From the NCBI GenBank assembly GCA_943788775.1, contig CALSRO010000001.1:1-64000 (forward strand): 64,000 nucleotides of DNA, written 5' to 3'. The DNA is from an uncultured Flavobacteriales bacterium (GTDB lineage: Bacteria > Bacteroidota > Bacteroidia > Flavobacteriales_G > Salibacteraceae). The notes under the pieces are model-generated. The model did not search any database and was not told where the DNA came from. It was given only the letters and a program-made list of their open reading frames with translations. Positions 8,943 to 18,309 of this stretch are shown in pieces; position 1 is the first letter of the stretch, and every line of letters begins with the position of its first letter. Both the position numbers and the translations under genes were made by a program.

Positions 8943-11900
8943 CTATTTGAATACCATGATTTTTGCGACTTCCCTGCTTTCTCCAGCAGTCAAAGTTGCA
9001 TAGTAAGTTCCGCTTTGTAGTCTTCCTGTGTTGATTTGGACACTGTTCGATCCTCGCATAACGCGCTCTTGTTTATTATAAACAAGTCTACCGTTTATGT
9101 CATAGATGACTAAATCAACCAGACCAGAATAAGAAGATTCAAATTCAATGGTGCCCTCAGATTTCATAGGGTTTGGATAAACTTTAAGACCTGAGATAGC
9201 GTTATCTCTTTCTGGTAATGGGTCAACATCTTTAATTCCAACCAAAGAACCGGAAACCCAAAGACCACGACCATAGGTTCCAATGAAATAAGTTCCAGTA
9301 TTTTTTGCTTCAACCCAAGGTCTGTCTTGCTGACGAACAGCATAGGTCGGGCAATAACTTGTTGCGTTATTTATGTCAGCCCATACTGGACTCGCATCGA
9401 AGCCATTTTCAGTTCCCCAAAGTCCAAATTCAGTACCGATAACGATTTTATTTGAGTCATTTAAATCGATGACAGCATCATAGACGGGCATACTCACAAT
9501 GTCTCCCATTATATTTCTAATAACTGGAGTACCTAACGCGTTGGTAAATTCTCTAATGTTGTTCGAACTGTTATAGCCACCGGCCGTAACTACGATTCGA
9601 TTCGGATTGTTAGGGTCAATAGCAATACCTGTTATCCCACCAGCCACAGCTGGTCCAAGAGTGGTGACTGTAATCTTACTGATGTCTGCCTCTGTGTACA
9701 AATCTTTAATGCCAGATACTCGGAATAGGTTGCCCCCAGTATTGCCAACGAACATGTGATTGCCATCTTTCGAAAACTTTATTTCAGTTACAGATCCAGA
9801 AACACCTGGAATGTTAATTGGAGTAGGAGTGGATAAGAAGTTTAATATGTTTCGATAAATTCTAATGCCACCAGCTCCTTCAGCGGCACCACCTGTACTT
9901 GCCAAAACTGTCTGAATCGGATCTTGAACTTTAATCACATCTCCAGGACTCAGGCTATTTTCCAATCTATGCTCAAATTGGTAGGTGCTCAAACCTGTGT
10001 TTAAGTTTCCACTCTCCAAAATGATAACGCTATTAGCCTTAAATCGCTGATCATACTTCACATAAATGTTTGTGTTTTCAGCCGGAGCCGTATTGAATGA
10101 AACACTCACGCCTAAGGTTCCATTGTCGTTATAGGTAATTGTTCCGTTTGCTGTGCCCGTGCCTTCTAGAACAGTCGAGTCAGTAGCAGAAACAGAAAGA
10201 GATTGTCCTCCTGCAAAAACGGTGATTGTACTAGCAATGACAATTGCTTCAGGTTGTGCTGGTTCTACCGTAGCCTCAAATGTTTTCACAATACCATTAC
10301 TTACGTCTATTGCTATTTCAGTGCTTTCTACACTAAACTCAACCGAGTCCTTACTTGTATTATCTGAGACATCTTCCCATAAGCGATTACGAGTTACAAA
10401 TGGCCCACCGTCAGAACTAATTAATCCAACTGGAGGTTGAGATGATTCATCAGCGCCTGAAACATCCATTCTATAAACAGTGCCATTTTGAGAAGAGGTT
10501 ATTATAACCTGACTAATCTGTGACATGTCGCATCCCATTCCGTCACCACCTGTCAATTGCAAGCCTACTTTAGGATTTGATTCATTATCACCTAGAACGA
10601 TAAGTGTTCCATTATCCTGAGTTCCGCCTAGAATCATGTTTCCATCGTTGGAATGTGCAACAGCATAGAACTGTGTAGAAGTGTAACCTTTATTCAGACC
10701 TGCCCAGGTTGCTCCATCGTTAGTTGAAGTCGCAATACCTCCATCTGTGGTTACATAAACTCGACCAGGGTTGTTTGGTGAGAAATAGATGTAATGCTTA
10801 TCGGCATGCACATAATTAGGAAGTACATCTCCAAAGGGAGGTCCTCCGCCTTCTGTAGCAACTCTAGTAAGATTACCATCATACCTCCATAATTGCACTC
10901 CACCGAGGAAGAAAAGATCATCATCTAATGGAGACACTCCCAAACAAGCATCATAAACACCTTGGCAATATTCACCATTATTCATTGGTTCAAAATCATC
11001 AAATGGAACTAATAATTGAGTCCAGAGGTCACCTCCATTGTTCGTTTCCCAAACAGAATTTAAGCAAGTGTTTTGGTTGATATACATGATGTATATATGA
11101 TCTGGATTTTTTGGCGAGAACCCAAGAACTGTTCTTGCTGTTCCTGACGGCAGACCAGTTTGTGATACGGCCTCAAATGATCCAGCTTCACCTGTTTCAG
11201 AGATTTGAATTGTTCCATTTGTAGTTGAAGCAATAACGCGTCCTGCTTTAGTTACAATTACGTCAGCGTAATTTCCCACATTAGGTGTTATTGCATCCTC
11301 CCAAGTTTCACCATTGTCAGAGGATATTTTTAAACCTCGGGATGTTGCAGCATAAATTGTTCCGTCTGTAGCAGTTCGAATTCTGTGTGTATAATTCCAT
11401 TCTCCTGTTACATCATTTGGAGTAGTTGATGTTAAATGCTCAAATGTGATTCCATCGTCATCACTTACAAATATTCCATAACCAGGCCACGAATCATCGA
11501 AAGTACAGCCCGAACCAACATATATCCTTCCAGTAACTGTGTCTTGGTGAATCGCAGATATAATGCTTGTTGTAGAATCTAGGTTTTTGAATTGTAGATG
11601 TGGCTCCCAACTAGCACCTGCGTTGTAGCTAATAAACAAACCTCCCGAAACCGATCCAACTAGCATAGTATCTGGCTTACCAAATATTTCGATAATAGCG
11701 CGAGTACGACCACCAACATTGTCGGGGCCTACATTTTCTAATTCTAGCTCACTAAGGCTAGCTCGCGAAGCTATATTACCAAGCTGCCTTAGCGCTTGAT
11801 TTCTTGCCATTGGGTTGTATTCGCCCGTTTGGACATCAATTTGAGCCCATTTCATGAAGTAAGGTTCTTGTTCAGAATCCGAACTTATCCTTGGATTATA

Positions 11901-11990
11901 TTGAATCTTAGAATTTTGACGAATGGTCGTTAATGAAGCCAGAGCTATAATGATAGAAGCTCCAAGACCGAGGGGTAAATATTTTCTCAT
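8943..11990 (-). CDS. Large beta-propeller (VPS10/sortilin-like) secreted protein with T9SS type A tail
   Basis: The protein has about 1015 residues from the ATG at 11990; an ATG 48 bases upstream is less likely because the signal sequence MRKYLPLGLGASIIIALASL starts at 11990. The body carries repeated S-x-D-x-G-x-x-W style blades (SDNGETWED, TNDGATWAG, TNNGGDLWTQ), typical of BNR/sortilin-like propellers. Around residues 540-700 a non-propeller insertion interrupts the blades. The C-terminus has GLKVYPNPMKSEG and a strand-rich domain ending in VAKIMVFK, the T9SS type A sorting domain. It is probably surface-attached or secreted; the ligand or substrate is unknown. A terminator follows the stop. 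Confidence 0.87.
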   Translation of the reverse strand: MRKYLPLGLGASIIIALASLTTIRQNSKIQYNPRISSDSEQEPYFMKWAQIDVQTGEYNPMARNQALRQLGNIASRASLSELELENVGPDNVGGRTRAIIEIFGKPDTMLVGSVSGGLFISYNAGASWEPHLQFKNLDSTTSIISAIHQDTVTGRIYVGSGCTFDDSWPGYGIFVSDDDGITFEHLTSTTPNDVTGEWNYTHRIRTATDGTIYAATSRGLKISSDNGETWEDAITPNVGNYADVIVTKAGRVIASTTNGTIQISETGEAGSFEAVSQTGLPSGTARTVLGFSPKNPDHIYIMYINQNTCLNSVWETNNGGDLWTQLLVPFDDFEPMNNGEYCQGVYDACLGVSPLDDDLFFLGGVQLWRYDGNLTRVATEGGGPPFGDVLPNYVHADKHYIYFSPNNPGRVYVTTDGGIATSTNDGATWAGLNKGYTSTQFYAVAHSNDGNMILGGTQDNGTLIVLGDNESNPKVGLQLTGGDGMGCDMSQISQVIITSSQNGTVYRMDVSGADESSQPPVGLISSDGGPFVTRNRLWEDVSDNTSKDSVEFSVESTEIAIDVSNGIVKTFEATVEPAQPEAIVIASTITVFAGGQSLSVSATDSTVLEGTGTANGTITYNDNGTLGVSVSFNTAPAENTNIYVKYDQRFKANSVIILESGNLNTGLSTYQFEHRLENSLSPGDVIKVQDPIQTVLASTGGAAEGAGGIRIYRNILNFLSTPTPINIPGVSGSVTEIKFSKDGNHMFVGNTGGNLFRVSGIKDLYTEADISKITVTTLGPAVAGGITGIAIDPNNPNRIVVTAGGYNSSNNIREFTNALGTPVIRNIMGDIVSMPVYDAVIDLNDSNKIVIGTEFGLWGTENGFDASPVWADINNATSYCPTYAVRQQDRPWVEAKNTGTYFIGTYGRGLWVSGSLVGIKDVDPLPERDNAISGLKVYPNPMKSEGTIEFESSYSGLVDLVIYDINGRLVYNKQERVMRGSNSVQINTGRLQSGTYYATLTAGESREVAKIMVFK

Positions 11991-12127
11991 AATAATGCTG
12001 TTTAGACACCTTTCAAAAAGGAAGCGCAATTTAAACAAATATTAACCCCAAATAGTTCACAAATTAACACAAGGTCAGTCTGGAAATTAAGTGGTTGAAA
12101 ATCTTTAGAATACGGTTGTTGAAAACA

Positions 12128-12871
12128 CTATAGATACCGTTGTCCAAATTGAAACCCGATAAATAGAGTCAAATAAAACTGCGTGTTGTAGGTGTTTTCC
12201 ATGATGGGAATTTCTTTTGCAAATACATCCAAATTAACTCCAGTTTCGATAGCCTTTATGAATGAATCATCGGATGCATATTCGAAATTTAAAACGCCTC
12301 GAGCATGTCCACCGGGAATAAGTCGGGTTGAATTCACCTTGTAAAGAATAGGGGCTCGTCCCATAACATCTCCCTGGTTATGCACATCGGTGCTGTAACG
12401 CACCAATTGAGATTTTCCTCCATCCCCCGTGTTTGTTATAAGCTCTACATAAACTGGTTTAGTTAGCGCAACACTCGGACCAAAGAGAGCGAAATAACTA
12501 ACGCGCACCCCACGTTTTACTTCCTTGTCATACAGGACCTTTTGCCAGCCAATTGAAGTTCTAAATAATGCTGCGGAGTTTACTTTTCCATAAAAGTAAC
12601 CCCTTGTGTTTTCGCTTCCCGCCCTATTAATTTTATACTCTTTCGGATGTCTCAGGGTCATTAATTCTACACTCAAGATTCGATTGGAGAATCCAGAGGT
12701 GCGCCATCCATGTTGATAGCTAGCTCCAATACCCCTGGAATGCATAAATACGCTCCCAGAGTTGTGAGATCTGTAATAGGCCTTGTTTGCCACATCTCTA
12801 TTAGGCTGAGCAGTTAATGCCAACGAAATGACAGACAATAATAAAATAGTTATAAAATTAGCCCTACGCAC
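12128..12871 (-). CDS. Probable outer-membrane beta-barrel protein
   Basis: I do not recognise a named family. The 247-residue protein has a signal peptide (ITILLLSVISLALTAQ) and then alternating strands rich in aromatic residues and glycine (for example GASYQHGWR, GYFYGKVN, FYLTLFIGFQFGQ). The C-terminus ends in alternating hydrophobic residues, as in outer-membrane barrels. The segment VNLDVFAKEIPIMENTYNTQF is reminiscent of Bacteroidota porin-like proteins of unknown role. The gene is separated by about 140 bases from the T9SS cargo gene downstream; whether they share a transcript is unclear. Confidence 0.65.
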   Translation of the reverse strand: MRRANFITILLLSVISLALTAQPNRDVANKAYYRSHNSGSVFMHSRGIGASYQHGWRTSGFSNRILSVELMTLRHPKEYKINRAGSENTRGYFYGKVNSAALFRTSIGWQKVLYDKEVKRGVRVSYFALFGPSVALTKPVYVELITNTGDGGKSQLVRYSTDVHNQGDVMGRAPILYKVNSTRLIPGGHARGVLNFEYASDDSFIKAIETGVNLDVFAKEIPIMENTYNTQFYLTLFIGFQFGQRYL

Positions 12872-12976
12872 TTTGTAAAAGTATCAAACGAAAAATGAAA
12901 TTGTTCGAAAGAGAATATTTATGAAACATTGCGCACGACTTTGGACTAAAAGGGCCCGTTAATCAGGCTCATTCTT

Positions 12977-13114
12977 TTAAGCCGGTATCTCGGTGCTAAC
13001 TGTTGACTCAACATCAGACGAACCATAAGCGGGACAAGTTTCGTGTGACTTACACGATGTGGACGATACAGCAAATACACAACCAACCGCCAATACAAAC
13101 AATAATCTTTTCAT
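12977..13114 (-). CDS. Small lipoprotein, 45 residues
   Basis: This short gene reads ATG at 13114 to TAA at 12977. The product starts MKRLLFVLAVGC, has a hydrophobic stretch and a lipobox-like end VSSTSC, then a short hydrophilic tail with KSHETCPAYG. It is probably a lipoprotein with a mature part of about 25 residues. The CPAYG motif recurs, to my recollection, in small Bacteroidota lipoproteins of unknown function. Support comes from a TAAATTTG -7 box 42 bases upstream and a leader hairpin (13130-13146, on the minus strand GGTGGT, 5-base loop, ACTACC). It is adjacent to, but divergent from, ung. Confidence 0.7.
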   Translation of the reverse strand: MKRLLFVLAVGCVFAVSSTSCKSHETCPAYGSSDVESTVSTEIPA

Positions 13115-13155
13115 CTTTCAAAATATTGTGGTAGTGCAACACCACCGTTCGGACT

Positions 13156-13163
13156 CAAATTTA
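13156..13163 (-). promoter_or_regulatory. -7 box of the 45-aa lipoprotein gene
   Basis: On the minus strand this reads TAAATTTG, a perfect TAnnTTTG match. A TTG lies 22 bases further upstream, a little longer than the usual -33 to -7 spacing of about 19. The predicted leader of about 35 bases contains a six-pair hairpin. Confidence 0.5.
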
Positions 13164-13267
13164 GACTTTACTTACGTTTACACGTCAATTTTATTGATTG
13201 GTTTTCGACTAATGAACATTTATTGCGCGCCAAGAATGATTTTAACATAAAAACTGGGGTATTTATT

Positions 13268-13927
13268 ATGGATGAAGCATGGCTCAAACTTTTGAAAAAT
13301 GAATTTGAATCAGATTACATGTCCAACTTGGAACAGTTTGTATACTCTGAAAGGTTGAAGTTCGATGTTTTTCCTGCTTCCGATTTGGTTTTTCATTGTT
13401 TTGAAATGACACCACTTCAAGATTTAAAAGTGGTAATACTTGGACAAGATCCATATCATGGACCGGGTCAAGCCCATGGTTTATCCTTTTCGGTGTCGGA
13501 AGGTCAGAAGTTGCCTCCATCATTGAGGAACATATTTAAGGAGTTGAAAGTAGAATATCCTGAGTTTTCCTTTTGGAACGGTGATCTTACAAGATGGGCT
13601 AAGGCAGGAGTACTGCTATTGAATGCTACTTTGACAGTTCGGGCAAAGCAGCCAGGCTCACATCAAAATCAAGGTTGGGAGCTGTTTACAGATGCCGTAA
13701 TTAGAAAAATATCAGAAAATACTGAGAATGTCGTTTTTATGCTTTGGGGTAAGTTCGCCCAATCAAAAGCGCCTCTGATAAATGAATTCAAACACTGTGT
13801 CTTGCAAGCAGCGCACCCTTCGCCCTTTTCCACGCATAGAGGGTTTTTTGGTTGTAATCATTTTTTACGAGCTAATAAATATTTAGAATCGAATGGCTTG
13901 GAAGCGGTTGATTGGAACTTGGATTAG
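13268..13927 (+). CDS. ung: Uracil-DNA glycosylase
   Basis: Ung removes uracil from DNA and so starts base-excision repair in the cytoplasm. The 219-residue protein carries the catalytic water-activating motif GQDPYHG at residues 59-65 (Asp61) and the HPSPFS leucine-loop motif at 183-188 with the active-site histidine. The length is standard. Upstream in-frame codons from 13223 give an unrelated, lysine/asparagine-rich extension, so the ATG at 13268 is preferred. The 3' end overlaps the next gene by 35 bases in another frame, so the two are probably cotranscribed. Confidence 0.96.
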   Translation: MDEAWLKLLKNEFESDYMSNLEQFVYSERLKFDVFPASDLVFHCFEMTPLQDLKVVILGQDPYHGPGQAHGLSFSVSEGQKLPPSLRNIFKELKVEYPEFSFWNGDLTRWAKAGVLLLNATLTVRAKQPGSHQNQGWELFTDAVIRKISENTENVVFMLWGKFAQSKAPLINEFKHCVLQAAHPSPFSTHRGFFGCNHFLRANKYLESNGLEAVDWNLD

Positions 13928-15650
13928 CATTGTTATGGTGCAGTTTTCAATGGCACAAGAAATTAGTGATTCACTTGTAATCGTGGACAGAGTTGTGGTT
14001 ACGATTAGTCCACTTTCTAATACAAAGCTCGATCAATGGGATAATGAGTCCATGAAGAGAACATCCATCAACGAAGTGATTGAGAAGGTGCGAGAAGATG
14101 GATATCGACATGGCTTCATTACCTCGAAAATTACAGTAGAAGAGGAGGATAGTCTGATGGTAATTTCAGTGAACCCGGGTGAAAGCTACGCTTGGTCCGA
14201 TATAATCGTTGATGATGAAACGATGGGTGTGCTTCGCAAAGCGAATATCAATATCAAACGATTAAAAAGGAAGCCATACTCTCCGAGAAGGGTAGGAAAT
14301 GCATTTAACAAAACCCTTAATTATCTCGAAAACAATGGTTTTCCATTTGCTGAAATTAGATTGGATAGTGTTGACCTTCTGGACAATAACCTTCAAGCTA
14401 AGTTGAAAATTGACAAGGGGCCTCTTGTTTTGTTCGATAGTTTGAATCTTTTAGGAGATCTGAAAATCCGTGAGACGTACATTGCCAATTATACTGGGAT
14501 AAAAGAAGGCTCGCCTTATAACGAAAAGGCCATTAGAAATGCAGGTTTGCAATTAGAACAAAACCAATTTGTATCAGTTTGGCGACCACTTGAGGTGAGG
14601 TTTGACAACGAAAAAACAGAAGTCACTCTATTTTTAAATACCAAAAGGGCCAGTCGTTTTGATGGTATTGTAGGTTTTTTGCCAGATGATCAAACAGGCG
14701 ATATCCTCATAACGGGTGATGTTGCACTTCACTTGGAGAACTCTTTACATCAGGGGGAAATCATTGATGTCAATTGGCGAAGACTACAAAGTAATACACA
14801 GGACTTGGATGCGCGGGCGGTGATGCCCTTCGTACTTAATTCACCGATAAGTCCAGATGGACGTGTCAAGATTTATAGACGAGACACCACTTTCACTGAT
14901 GTATTTGGCCAATTTGGAATGCGCTACATATTTGGAAGAAACAACTTCGTACGAGCCTTTGTAGATCGACAAACAACTAATTTAATATCGACTGCGCAAT
15001 ATGAAAACACGGTGGTCATACCTGAATTTCTTGATCGATCTATTATTTCTTATGGGCTAGGGTTGGACTTGCTAAAAGTTGATTATTTGTTGAATCCATC
15101 GAAGGGAATAGATTTGGCGATAGATGCGGCAGCCGGAAATAAAGCTATTATTGAAAACCCAGCTCTTCCTCAGTTTATTTATGATTCTCTAAATCTCACT
15201 TCAATTCAGTACCGAGCAAATCTAGACGCAGCTTACTATGTTTCTGTGCTTCCAAGGTTGGTATGGCATCAGCAATTTTTAGGAGGCTCGTTATTGAATG
15301 ATCAATTGTTTAATAATGAGGCATATCGTATTGGTGGGTTGAAATCAATCCGTGGATTTAACGAAGAATCCATATTCGCAACTACCTATGGAATCGCAAG
15401 AAATGAATTGAGGTATCAAATTGAAAAAAATGGATATTTCTTTGCTCTGTTTGATCAGGGCTGGTATGAAAACACATCCTTAAATAGGCGGGGAGCAAGG
15501 CGAGACACACCTTATGCCTTGGGGCTTGGCTTGACAATAGGTACTAAAGCCGGAATTTTTAGCATATCGACAGCTATGGGCAGTCAGCAAGGTAACCCTC
15601 TCTTAATTCGAGCTACCAAATTCCATTTTGGATTTCTCAGCGTTTTTTAA
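13893..15650 (+). CDS. BamA/TamA-like outer-membrane protein (Omp85 superfamily)
   Basis: The 585-residue protein has a signal sequence (ISIVMVQFSMAQ) after a start inside ung. The N-terminal 200 or so residues look like POTRA domains (INEVIEKVREDGYRHGFITS, ALNYLENNGFPFAEI-like helices and strands, then IKEGSPYNEKAI). The C-terminal half is a barrel with the YRIGGLKSIRGFNEESI segment, equivalent to the conserved RGF loop of Omp85 proteins. Such proteins insert or export outer-membrane proteins; the length and two to three POTRAs fit TamA/BamA-like paralogues rather than BamA itself. The client is unknown. Confidence 0.83.
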   Translation: MAWKRLIGTWISIVMVQFSMAQEISDSLVIVDRVVVTISPLSNTKLDQWDNESMKRTSINEVIEKVREDGYRHGFITSKITVEEEDSLMVISVNPGESYAWSDIIVDDETMGVLRKANINIKRLKRKPYSPRRVGNAFNKTLNYLENNGFPFAEIRLDSVDLLDNNLQAKLKIDKGPLVLFDSLNLLGDLKIRETYIANYTGIKEGSPYNEKAIRNAGLQLEQNQFVSVWRPLEVRFDNEKTEVTLFLNTKRASRFDGIVGFLPDDQTGDILITGDVALHLENSLHQGEIIDVNWRRLQSNTQDLDARAVMPFVLNSPISPDGRVKIYRRDTTFTDVFGQFGMRYIFGRNNFVRAFVDRQTTNLISTAQYENTVVIPEFLDRSIISYGLGLDLLKVDYLLNPSKGIDLAIDAAAGNKAIIENPALPQFIYDSLNLTSIQYRANLDAAYYVSVLPRLVWHQQFLGGSLLNDQLFNNEAYRIGGLKSIRGFNEESIFATTYGIARNELRYQIEKNGYFFALFDQGWYENTSLNRRGARRDTPYALGLGLTIGTKAGIFSISTAMGSQQGNPLLIRATKFHFGFLSVF

Positions 15651-15671
15651 AAAGTCTCGCGGGTGTTATAG

Positions 15672-15679
15672 TACGTTTG
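15672..15679 (+). promoter_or_regulatory. -7 box before rmuC
   Basis: TACGTTTG matches TAnnTTTG and lies 20 bases before the rmuC ATG, the same distance as in other genes of this window. No clear -33 element is visible. Confidence 0.45.
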
Positions 15680-15698
15680 TGATTAAATTATTGTCCGA

Positions 15699-17051
15699 AT
15701 GATTGAATATTTTCTGTTTTTGTTTTTTGGATTAGCACTGGGTTTTGTAATTGGATTCCTTGTCAAAAAGAACCGAAGTGTATCTGCCTCAGACGAAGGG
15801 GTTGGACAATCCTTAGAACAAGAATTAAAAGTGCTCCAAAAAGAAAAAGAAAGCATTCAAATCGAAAACGGCCATCTGTCTGGGCGATTAGAAAATTCAA
15901 TTGAACATTTTAAACAACAGGAAAAGCTTATTGCTGCACAGGTGGAAAAAGTGAATGAATTGAGTGGGGCTAAGGAGCGATTGGAAGCCGAGAAGCAGTC
16001 CTTGGAAGATAAGTTGAGTAAGCAATTGAACGAATCTGAAAAATTGAATGAACGTTTCAAGGCTGAGTTTAAAGTTTTAGCCGAAGAAATTTTGAAATCG
16101 AATACGAAGGATTTTTCTGATTCAAATAAGAAGCAGCTTAGCGAAATCTTATCACCATTCAAGGAAAAAATCGACCAATTTGAAAAGCGAGTTAATGAGG
16201 TGTATAAGAACGAATCTGACAGCCGATCGCAGCTTATGGGTCAGGTGAAAAGTTTGATGGACCTAAATAAAAAGATTTCGGAAGACGCGACAAACTTGAC
16301 AAAAGCTTTAAAAGGTGATTCGCAAAAGCAAGGTGCTTGGGGTGAATTTATTTTGGAAAGTATTTTGGAACACTCTGGTTTAGAAAAAGGAATCGAATAT
16401 GAAACACAGAATTCTACTCGAACAGAAGAAGGGTTGTTCCGACCAGATGTAATTATTAACCTGCCTGACGAACAATACATTGTGGTTGACTCTAAGGTGT
16501 CATTGACCGCATACGAGGCGTTTATAAATGCAGATGATGAAAACGAGCGAGCAGTGCAATTAAAAATGCATGTAACTAGCATGAGAAATCATGTTAAAGG
16601 ACTTAGCGCAAAGAATTATCAACTAAAAACCAAAGGCCAATCACTAGACTTTGTCTTAATGTTTATACCTATTGAGGCTGGATTTTCTGAGGCACTTAGG
16701 TTCGATCCGTCCCTTTTCAATTTTGCATGGGACAACAGAATTGTGATCGTAAGTCCAACAACGTTATTAGCTACACTGAGAACAATTGCCAGCGTTTGGA
16801 AGCAAGAAAAGCAAAACAAGAATGTGATTGAGATTGCCGAAGAGAGCGGTAAAATGTATGATAAGTTCAAGAGCTTTTTAGATGATTTCGAGAAAATAAA
16901 GCGTGGCATTGATCAGAGCTCAGCGGCTTATGACGGTGCTTTGAATAAGTTGCAAGTAGGAAATGGGAACTTGATTAGAAGAGCCGAAAAAATAAAAGCA
17001 CTGGGTGCAAAAACGACAAAAGATATTCCTGATCACTTGTTAAGTGAATGA
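15699..17051 (+). CDS. rmuC: DNA recombination protein RmuC homologue
   Basis: The 450-residue protein has one N-terminal membrane helix (residues 1-25), a long coiled coil rich in Lys/Glu/Gln up to about residue 170, then the RmuC domain. The latter shows GAWGEFILESILEHSGL, RPDVIINLPD and VDSKVSLTAYEAF, which carry the putative nuclease-fold D-x(n)-D-x-K residues, and a second conserved part with FVLMFIPIE and IVIVSPTTLLATLRT. RmuC proteins limit inverted-repeat recombination in E. coli; the biochemical activity is not firmly established. The stop overlaps the GWxTD gene start in ATGA. Confidence 0.92.
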   Translation: MIEYFLFLFFGLALGFVIGFLVKKNRSVSASDEGVGQSLEQELKVLQKEKESIQIENGHLSGRLENSIEHFKQQEKLIAAQVEKVNELSGAKERLEAEKQSLEDKLSKQLNESEKLNERFKAEFKVLAEEILKSNTKDFSDSNKKQLSEILSPFKEKIDQFEKRVNEVYKNESDSRSQLMGQVKSLMDLNKKISEDATNLTKALKGDSQKQGAWGEFILESILEHSGLEKGIEYETQNSTRTEEGLFRPDVIINLPDEQYIVVDSKVSLTAYEAFINADDENERAVQLKMHVTSMRNHVKGLSAKNYQLKTKGQSLDFVLMFIPIEAGFSEALRFDPSLFNFAWDNRIVIVSPTTLLATLRTIASVWKQEKQNKNVIEIAEESGKMYDKFKSFLDDFEKIKRGIDQSSAAYDGALNKLQVGNGNLIRRAEKIKALGAKTTKDIPDHLLSE

Positions 17052-18307
17052 CTATGCAGCGAATTTTTTTCCAGATAGTTGTAATTGCCCTATTGCATTT
17101 CATGTTTCATGGGTGCGAATCATCATCTGGCCTGTCAGGAAAAAACATCACTCACCTCTATAGTCAAAATCAGGTCGCATCTAAAATTGATGTGGAATAT
17201 TCCGTTACACATCTAGAACAAAACCGGTCTAGTTTGAACTATAGAATTGACCTTAACGATCTATTTGATCCAGAAGATTCTCCTAAGGGAGCTACTATTC
17301 GTTATCGTCTTTATCAGAATTATAATTCTCAAGTATCGATGGATTCAGGATACTTTGTGTTGAAAGAATTGCCGTTAAGTGGCTTTTACGATGGAGTACA
17401 AGAAATTGAAGTGCCTTCGGGAAGAAATTACATGTTGGAAATTGATTTGATTGATTTGTACTCTGCAAATAGAACAAGGAGTTTTATTGACATCGTAAAC
17501 TCCAATTCATTTTCAAATCAATCATATAAACTCAAGCGATCCAACGATAAAATTGTGATGAAAAGTTTCGTGGAGCAGGCAGATAGTTTTTTTGTGCAAT
17601 GCAATCAGCAAATTGAAGATTTGCATCTGAGGTTTTATGGAAGAAACTTTCCAATCGCCTCGCCTCCATTTTCGGCTGTGGATAATAAACCGTTTGATTT
17701 TACTCCCGACAGTCTAATTGTTCTTCGCAGGAATGAACAAGGTGATTTTGTGTTGTATGTGACTAAGAGTGGAATGTATCAGGTGGTAACAGATACTTTA
17801 AGTCGTAGTGGTGGCACCATTTTTTATTTTGGTGAACATTATCCCAAGTCTAAAACAGTTATGGACCTTATTTTGCCACTGAGATATATTACAACTTCTC
17901 CTGAATATTATAGCTTGACAAACAGTGAGAATTTGAAAAAGGGAGTGGATAATTATTGGTTGAAAGTGGGAGGAAATCCTGAGCGGGCAAAAATGCTAAT
18001 CAATACCTACTATTCTCGAGTAGAAACTTCAAATGAAAGGTTTAGTTCATATATCGAAGGATGGAAGTCGGATCGTGGGATGTGCTACATCGTTTATGGC
18101 CCTCCAACAAAAGTTTTGAGGAATACGGCATCTGAGACGTGGCTTTATGGTGATGAAGGACATTACAATACATTGAAGCTGACATTTACAAAAGTTCAAA
18201 ACCCATTTTCTAACAACGATTTTCGATTAGATAGGAATGCATCATTGAAATCTCCTTGGTACCGAGCCGTTGAGTTTTGGCGTCAAGGAAGAATAATTAC
18301 ATATTAA
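17048..18307 (+). CDS. GWxTD domain-containing lipoprotein
   Basis: The 419-residue protein has a hydrophobic leader ending in a lipobox-like FHGCES. It shows a beta-rich N-terminal region and, near residue 335, the family motif as GWKSDRGMCYIVYGPP followed by WLYGDEG. GWxTD proteins are common in Bacteroidota and some Acidobacteriota, and have no firmly assigned function. It overlaps rmuC by 4 bases and ends 2 bases before the rlmB ATG, so it probably belongs to the rmuC operon. Confidence 0.85.
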   Translation: MTMQRIFFQIVVIALLHFMFHGCESSSGLSGKNITHLYSQNQVASKIDVEYSVTHLEQNRSSLNYRIDLNDLFDPEDSPKGATIRYRLYQNYNSQVSMDSGYFVLKELPLSGFYDGVQEIEVPSGRNYMLEIDLIDLYSANRTRSFIDIVNSNSFSNQSYKLKRSNDKIVMKSFVEQADSFFVQCNQQIEDLHLRFYGRNFPIASPPFSAVDNKPFDFTPDSLIVLRRNEQGDFVLYVTKSGMYQVVTDTLSRSGGTIFYFGEHYPKSKTVMDLILPLRYITTSPEYYSLTNSENLKKGVDNYWLKVGGNPERAKMLINTYYSRVETSNERFSSYIEGWKSDRGMCYIVYGPPTKVLRNTASETWLYGDEGHYNTLKLTFTKVQNPFSNNDFRLDRNASLKSPWYRAVEFWRQGRIITY

Positions 18308-18309
18308 GT

